DNA of 13,376 nucleotides from Clostridia bacterium (lineage in GTDB: Bacteria > Bacillota_A > Clostridia > Oscillospirales > UBA929). The stretch covers positions 1 to 13,376 of the forward strand of contig BNZR01000037.1 in NCBI GenBank assembly GCA_026001245.1, read 5' to 3'. The position numbers and the translations under genes are program-made. The notes beneath the pieces are model-generated. The model was not told the DNA's origin, did no database searches, and saw only the letters and a list, made by a program, of their open reading frames with translations. Below are positions 6,366-13,376 of the stretch, one piece after another. Positions within the stretch are counted from its first letter, which is position 1. The number at the start of each line of letters is the position of its first letter.

Positions 6366-8479
6366 TGAAAAATTCTAAAACCGCGAAAACATCGGAATTA
6401 TTTGCGCGGCTGACATCGGCCTTTGTGGCGATTATGCTGGCGGTGTTCCCGCTTTACTTAGACGGGAACATGTACGGCGGGCTAACGGGGCATAAGGCGA
6501 AGTTTTTTTGGACGCTGATGGTGCTTATGCTGGTGGCCATGCTGGTGCTGTGGCTGGCGTTTTTGGGCAATGGGGACAAACAGCGCAGGTCTTGGAGTGT
6601 TATTGACATCGCCGCGCTGGCGTACCTGTTGGTTATGATACTATCTGCGGTATTCTCGCCGTTTGTCGCCACAGAGGGCTTTTGGTACATGCTTACGGGC
6701 AAGACGACCCCCGTGACAAACGAGCGGTGGGACGGATTGTTCACCCACGGGTCGTATATCCTGATATACTTCATCGTGTCGCGCAACTACAGGCCGCACC
6801 TGCGCGATATGTCGCTGTTCGCGGTGTCGGCCTGCGTGGTGTCGCTTATCGGATTGGTGCAGTTTTTGGGGTACGACCCCATATTCCCCTACGAACAGCA
6901 GGGCATGCTGTACCCCTATGCGTGGCAGGACACGCTTTTCCGCACAACGCTTGGCAATGTGGACATCGTGTCGTGCTACGTGGCGTTGACCGTGGTGCTG
7001 TTCGCCGCGCTGTACTGCCAGACCAAGACCAAAATCCGGTTTTTGTACCTGGCGGCCGCATCGCTAAGCGTGCTGATGATGATTATCGGGGACGCGGACT
7101 CCGGCAAGCTGGGGTCGCTTACGGGCTTGATTATCCTGTTCGCGGTGATTATAACAGACCGCGTGGCGCTTTCAAAGTTTTTCGTGTTCTTGGGCGCATC
7201 GGCGTTGTTGTTGCAGCTTCGCAGCTGGGCGTTGGTCGCACGCGTCCACTTCGAGGCCACGGGGCAGCAATTTCCCGTGTACGCCGATAAAATCAACACG
7301 CTTACGTTTATCGGGGTTGCGGTAATCGCCCTTGGGGTGGGGCTGAAATACCTGCCCGTGTGGATACACTTCAAGCCGTGGAAAGCGGCGGTGGTGACAC
7401 TTGCGCTGATTGTTATAGCCGGCGTTGCGGGGCTGAATTACATCGGCGAGCGCGAGACCAACCGCGGAAGCGTGCTGTGGCAGGCAAACGAGGTGCTTCA
7501 CGGGCGCATAGAAGACGAGTTCGGCACGTGGCGCGGCTTTATCTGGATACGCACAATGCAAATTATACCCGACCATCCCCTTATCGGCACGGGGCCGGAC
7601 ACCTTTGGGCAGGCGTTTGATAGATTCCAAAACGAGGCCTGGGAAAAAACGCAGGTGGTTTACGACAAGGCGCACAACGACGTGTTGCAGGTTGCGGTGT
7701 GTTCGGGGCTAATCGGGCTGGGGCTGTACCTTGTTTGGACGCTTGGGGCGATGTTCTGCGGGTTCAGGCGTATCTACAAATCGCCGATTATGATGGGCGT
7801 GACACTTGCCTTGGCGGCGGTGTTTGTGCAAAGCCTGTTCGGGGTTAGTGTGCCGATCGCAACGCCGCTGTTCTTCGTGTTGCTGGGAATCCTAGTCGCC
7901 GAGGCGCGGCGAATGGGCGACCCGATCGAAACGCGCTACCATCACATAAAGCGCGGCGCGGACGTGGTTTTTTCGCTGGTTTTGCTGGTTATCCTGTCGC
8001 CTTTCGCGCTTATAGCGCGGATATTTATGCACCCCATGCTGTTTGTGCAAAAGCGTTTCGGGCGCGGCAAAAAGTTTTTTAACATCTACAAATTGCGCAG
8101 TATGCGGCGCGACACGCCCGACGTGGCCACGCATTTGCTGGAGGACAGGCAGAAATACGTAACCCCGCTGGGCAAATTTTTGCGCAAGACAAGCCTGGAC
8201 GAGCTGCCCCAGCTGTGGAACGTCCTGCGGGGCGACATGAGCGTGGTGGGGCCCCGCCCCGCGCTGTGGAATCAAGACGATTTGATAGCCGAGCGGGACA
8301 AATACGGCGCGAATTACGTCCAGCCCGGCATGACGGGCTTGGCGCAATTACAAGGCGAACTGCCCGTGCCGGACAAAGCCAGGCTGGACGGGCAGTACGT
8401 AAAAGAACAGAGCCTATTGCTGGATTTGAAGATTTTTTTCGGCACCTTCGGCGTGGTTCTGCGCGGCAGGAAAGCTTAA
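6365..8479 (+). CDS. Fusion: O-antigen ligase/polymerase-type membrane domain + initiating sugar-phosphate transferase
   Basis: One open frame of 704 residues joins two glycan enzymes. Residues 1 to about 515 are a polytopic domain of roughly a dozen helices of the Wzy_C/WaaL type. A large loop at about 359-440 holds WRGFIWIRTMQIIPDHPLIG (389-408) and HNDVLQVAVCSGLIGLGLYL (437-456), the segment that carries the family's catalytic-type Arg and His. Residues 527-704 are a complete monotopic phosphoglycosyl transferase (bacterial sugar transferase family): a re-entrant helix with a Ser-Pro kink (S545-P546), FFNIYKLRSM (571-580), the D612-E613 catalytic dyad in TSLDELPQLWNVLRGDMSVV, GPRPAL, and QPGMTGLAQLQG (653-664). 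Such transferases load the first sugar phosphate onto undecaprenyl phosphate in the cytoplasm; ligases or polymerases move finished glycans outside. The linker is only about 12 residues. AAGGAAG lies 6 bases before the ATG. The substrate is unknown. The last 66 bases overlap the histidine kinase gene. Confidence 0.88.
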   Translation: MKNSKTAKTSELFARLTSAFVAIMLAVFPLYLDGNMYGGLTGHKAKFFWTLMVLMLVAMLVLWLAFLGNGDKQRRSWSVIDIAALAYLLVMILSAVFSPFVATEGFWYMLTGKTTPVTNERWDGLFTHGSYILIYFIVSRNYRPHLRDMSLFAVSACVVSLIGLVQFLGYDPIFPYEQQGMLYPYAWQDTLFRTTLGNVDIVSCYVALTVVLFAALYCQTKTKIRFLYLAAASLSVLMMIIGDADSGKLGSLTGLIILFAVIITDRVALSKFFVFLGASALLLQLRSWALVARVHFEATGQQFPVYADKINTLTFIGVAVIALGVGLKYLPVWIHFKPWKAAVVTLALIVIAGVAGLNYIGERETNRGSVLWQANEVLHGRIEDEFGTWRGFIWIRTMQIIPDHPLIGTGPDTFGQAFDRFQNEAWEKTQVVYDKAHNDVLQVAVCSGLIGLGLYLVWTLGAMFCGFRRIYKSPIMMGVTLALAAVFVQSLFGVSVPIATPLFFVLLGILVAEARRMGDPIETRYHHIKRGADVVFSLVLLVILSPFALIARIFMHPMLFVQKRFGRGKKFFNIYKLRSMRRDTPDVATHLLEDRQKYVTPLGKFLRKTSLDELPQLWNVLRGDMSVVGPRPALWNQDDLIAERDKYGANYVQPGMTGLAQLQGELPVPDKARLDGQYVKEQSLLLDLKIFFGTFGVVLRGRKA

Positions 8480-9868
8480 GATTACCTTGAACATGTCGCC
8501 GTCAACACTCACGCGCATCTGCCCGCCGCAGGCCTCGGCAAAGCTTTTGGCTATCGCCAGCCCCAAGCCGGAGCCGTTGGTGTTGCGGGATACGTCGCCG
8601 CGAGTGAAGCGTTCGGTTATCTCCGCCGTGTCGAAGTCCATCTCGTAGTTGGCAACGTTTTTCATCTCGAAGACGGCTTTTTGGCCGTCTTTTTGCGCGC
8701 TTATGTGTATGCGCGTGCCGTGCAGACGGTACTTTACGGCGTTGTCCAGCAGGTTGTGAAGCACTCGCGCAAGCTTCGCGCCGTCGCCGGTTATCAGCAA
8801 TGGCCGATCGGGTAGGTTGACCTTAAGGCTTGCGTCCTCATACTCCGACAGAAGCTGGTCAGTAAGCCGCGCCAGGTCGATTGTCTCTAAAACCACCTCC
8901 GCGTTACCACTGCTGGACTTTGCCAAGTCAAACACGTCCTGAATCAACAGCTTAAGCCGCTCGGACTTGCGCACCAGCACGTCAACATGCTCCCGCGCCT
9001 CGTCGCTAAGCTCCATGCGGGACAGTAGCTCGATGTAGCTGATGATGGAGGTCAGCGGGGTTTTAAGGTCGTGGCTGACGTTGGTTATCAAGTCGGCCTT
9101 CATGCGCTCGGATTTTGTGGCGGTTTTAAGTGATTTCACAAAGCCGTCCTGTATGCCGTCCAAGTCGGCCATCATCGGGGCAAGCAAATGCTTGGGGTCG
9201 GTGTCGATTTTAACCCCGAAGTTGCCAGACCGCAGGGCGTGCAGATGTTCTTCAAGCCTGCCCAAGTCGCCGATAAGGCGTTTTTGCCGCGAGAAGAAGA
9301 ACCAAAATACCGAAGTCGCCCCCGCGCCAAACAGCATGAAGAATATGAAAGCGGAAAACTCACCCCAATAGACCAAGCTGACAAAGAAGAAAAGCGTTAG
9401 CACGGTCAGCAATCCCCCGGCGGACATCGACAGTATCAAGTCCCACCACAGCCGCTTTTGAAACGGCTTTTTGTCCACAAAGCGCCGCGCCATGCGGGGG
9501 ATAAACGTGAAGAAGCGTTTAAGGCAATCCATGAAAGCGCGTGTCGCCCGCCCCGCCTGCTTCCAAAAGCGCACCATCAAGAAAACCGACAGCGCGAACA
9601 GCCCAAGCAAGCCGTAAACACACACGCGCAACAGGATAATTTGGCCGGCAGTGGAAAACAACCAGCCTTGGTTCAGCGGCACGAACAGACTGATGTCATG
9701 CCAAAGGTTGCGCAAGTCCGTGCCATAGTCATAGGGCGGATTGTAGTTGACGATTGCGTTATACGCCACGGCAATCGCGTATACCACCGCCACCAACACC
9801 ACAATCCGGGCGACCCACCCCGTGATAACCTGACCGTACTTGTTAGAATTTTTCGATTTTGTAGCCAA
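8414..9868 (-). CDS. Membrane sensor histidine kinase
   Basis: A 484-residue kinase, the partner of the response regulator just upstream. About four helices (roughly 18-40, 73-99, 141-166, 170-193) are followed by a HAMP-like linker. The dimerisation domain has the phosphoacceptor H266 in NVSHDLKTPLTSIISYIELL. The ATPase domain has the N box HNLLDNAVKY (371-380), ERFTRGD (419-425) and the G box NGSGLGLAIAKSF (431-443). The short outside loop between helices 1 and 2 (about 41-72) is the only obvious sensor segment, so the signal may be sensed within the membrane. TTG at 9868 is the only workable start: an in-frame stop lies just upstream, and AAAGGTGG precedes it by 9 bases. It overlaps the regulator gene by 26 bases, suggesting translational coupling. 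The last 21 codons lie in the overlap with the fusion gene and extend beyond the conserved kinase fold. Confidence 0.93.
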   Translation of the reverse strand: MATKSKNSNKYGQVITGWVARIVVLVAVVYAIAVAYNAIVNYNPPYDYGTDLRNLWHDISLFVPLNQGWLFSTAGQIILLRVCVYGLLGLFALSVFLMVRFWKQAGRATRAFMDCLKRFFTFIPRMARRFVDKKPFQKRLWWDLILSMSAGGLLTVLTLFFFVSLVYWGEFSAFIFFMLFGAGATSVFWFFFSRQKRLIGDLGRLEEHLHALRSGNFGVKIDTDPKHLLAPMMADLDGIQDGFVKSLKTATKSERMKADLITNVSHDLKTPLTSIISYIELLSRMELSDEAREHVDVLVRKSERLKLLIQDVFDLAKSSSGNAEVVLETIDLARLTDQLLSEYEDASLKVNLPDRPLLITGDGAKLARVLHNLLDNAVKYRLHGTRIHISAQKDGQKAVFEMKNVANYEMDFDTAEITERFTRGDVSRNTNGSGLGLAIAKSFAEACGGQMRVSVDGDMFKVILSFPAAQNHAEGAEKNLQIQQ

Positions 9869-10541
9869 TGCCCCACACCACCTTTAAATATTTCGGCTCT
9901 TTAGGGGTGATTTCAATCTTCTCGCGTATGCGCCTTATGTGTACCATCACGGTGTTCTCCGCGCCGTAGGCCGCCTCGCCCCACACCCGCTCGTAGATCT
10001 CGTCGGTGGGGAACACGCGACCCGGACTGCGAAGAAGCAACTCCATAATGCCGCGCTCTTTGGCTGTCAGCCGAACCTCGTCGCCCCGCACGGCCATCTT
10101 GCGTGTGTCCGTGTCGTACCGCAGGTCGCCGTTGCGCAGGATATTGCCGCCGGTCGCGTTGTTTTCGCCGCCCAGTGACACGTAGCGGCGCAGTGCCGCC
10201 TTGCAACGCGCCATCAGCTCCTGCGGATGAAACGGCTTGGTTACATAGTCGTCCGCGCCCATCTGAAGCCCCAAAATCTTGTCGCTTTGCTCGGACTTTG
10301 CGGACAACAGCAAAATCGGCGTGTTGTCGTGCCCCTCGCGGATTTTAAGCAGAGCGGACAGCCCGTCCATGCGCGGCATCATGATGTCCAGAATAATCAG
10401 ATGCACGCTCTGCTCCGACAGGATTTCAACGGCCTGCTCCCCGTCATAGGCGGGGATCGAGTCGATGTTTTCGTCTTTCAGCAACAGGCAGATACTGCGT
10501 ACTATGTCGCGGTCGTCGTCGGCCACAAGCACCTTTGGCAT
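9843..10541 (-). CDS. OmpR/PhoB-class response regulator
   Basis: A 232-residue transcription factor. The receiver domain (about 1-118) has the acidic pocket ADDD (7-10), the phosphoacceptor D52 in LDIMMPRMDG, S80 and K102 in TKPF. The winged-helix DNA-binding domain (about 135-230) shows VRLTAKERGIMELLLRSPGR, EIYERVWG, NTVMVHIRRIREKIE and the closing WGIGYKIE wing. All receiver key residues are present. The start is ATG 10541 with GGGAG 9 bases upstream. It leads the two-gene unit with the kinase and faces phzF across a repeat-rich control region, so autoregulation and control of phzF are both plausible. The domain layout is common to VanR-like, PhoB-like and other regulators, so no gene symbol is offered. 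Confidence 0.95.
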   Translation of the reverse strand: MPKVLVADDDRDIVRSICLLLKDENIDSIPAYDGEQAVEILSEQSVHLIILDIMMPRMDGLSALLKIREGHDNTPILLLSAKSEQSDKILGLQMGADDYVTKPFHPQELMARCKAALRRYVSLGGENNATGGNILRNGDLRYDTDTRKMAVRGDEVRLTAKERGIMELLLRSPGRVFPTDEIYERVWGEAAYGAENTVMVHIRRIREKIEITPKEPKYLKVVWGIGYKIEKF

Positions 10542-10561
10542 TGAAGTACACTCCCTTTTTT

Positions 10562-10589
10562 AAGCCTGTAAATATAATAACACAGGCTT
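10562..10589. repeat. Perfect 8-base inverted repeat around the regulator -10 box
   Basis: AAGCCTGT (10562-10569) and ACAGGCTT (10582-10589) are exact reverse complements with a 12-base AT-rich spacer that contains the -10 of the minus-strand promoter. Arm centres are 20 bases apart, about two helical turns, as expected for an operator. No T-run follows an arm in the orientation needed for a terminator. Confidence 0.6.
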
Positions 10590-10601
10590 CTTACAAAGCA
10601 A
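10574..10601 (-). promoter_or_regulatory. Candidate promoter of the regulator-kinase unit
   Basis: On the minus strand TTGCTT (10601-10596) and TATTAT (10579-10574) are 16 bases apart; the -10 has a TGn extension (TGTTATTAT). The -35 is poor beyond TTG, as is common for activated promoters. Transcription would begin about 25 bases before the regulator start codon. Confidence 0.5.
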
Positions 10602-10631
10602 CAATCATAAAGCTTAAGATTATCTTACAAA
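10589..10631. promoter_or_regulatory. Candidate regulator binding region: direct repeats plus palindrome
   Basis: TCTTACAAA occurs at 10589-10597 and again at 10623-10631 in the same orientation. A perfect 13-base palindrome, TAAGAT-T-ATCTTA (10615-10627), overlaps the second copy. One repeat abuts the -35 of the minus-strand promoter, and the other lies just upstream of the -35 of phzF. This is a layout expected for an OmpR-class regulator acting on both sides, but binding is inferred only. Confidence 0.45.
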
Positions 10632-10637
10632 TTTCGC

Positions 10638-10666
10638 TTGATTATTCGCTAAAATTCTGTTATTAT
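10638..10666 (+). promoter_or_regulatory. Sigma-A-type promoter of phzF
   Basis: TTGATT (10638-10643) and TATTAT (10661-10666) are 17 bases apart, with a TGn extension (TGTTATTAT). The same extended -10 nonamer occurs in the divergent promoter. The start codon of the gene lies 27 bases further on. Confidence 0.65.
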
Positions 10667-10693
10667 GTCTATAGGAAGATAGAGGAGGACGCA

Positions 10694-13376
<2,683 letters not shown>

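Noticed and set aside
10535..10693. A 53-residue N-terminal extension of the PhzF protein.
   Set aside because: The region holds two promoters and repeats, and the family N-terminus begins exactly at ATG 10694, which has a strong ribosome site.

Overview
The window is dense, high-GC bacterial chromosome. Its gene set and signals fit a Firmicute, probably class Clostridia (an uncultured gut-type Oscillospirales-like lineage is my guess, by inference only). The grounds are: ackA divergent from the tRNA-Met cytidine acetate ligase gene, a DUF342/FapA-like protein, a short four-cysteine protein of a type I recall from clostridial genomes, purine-rich GGAGG-type ribosome sites, and sigma-A-like promoters with 17-base spacers. 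There are 13 genes in about 13.4 kb. No RNA gene, CRISPR array, insertion sequence or phage gene was seen, and no gene-free stretch exceeds about 155 bases.

Layout. 1-1428 (-): a secreted polysaccharide deacetylase followed by the 5' part of an acetolactate synthase large-subunit gene, which runs off the left edge. 1520-1729 (+): the four-cysteine protein, with a strong promoter. 1702-2721 (-): TmcAL. 2806-5996 (+): ackA, a FapA-like protein and a TetR regulator, apparently one operon. 6000-6314 (-): a two-helix membrane protein. 6365-8479 (+): an unusual 704-residue fusion of an O-antigen ligase/polymerase-type membrane domain to an initiating sugar-phosphate transferase. 8414-10541 (-): an OmpR-class response regulator and its histidine kinase. 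10694-11497 (+): a PhzF-family enzyme. 11448-13376 (-): NAD-dependent DNA ligase, cut by the right edge at its 5' end.

How it fits together. Most units hold one to three genes and the strand changes eight times. AckA and TmcAL both concern acetate and share an 84-base divergent control region. The deacetylase and the fusion protein point to cell-surface glycan chemistry, but no complete glycan cluster is present. The regulator/kinase pair shares a 152-base control region, rich in symmetric repeats, with phzF.

The main oddities are the ligase-phosphotransferase fusion and the packing of convergent genes. All four tail-to-tail pairs have 3 bases or fewer between them, and three overlap by 28, 66 and 50 bases. 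TmcAL and AckA also look internally shortened, so the genome may be unusually compact.
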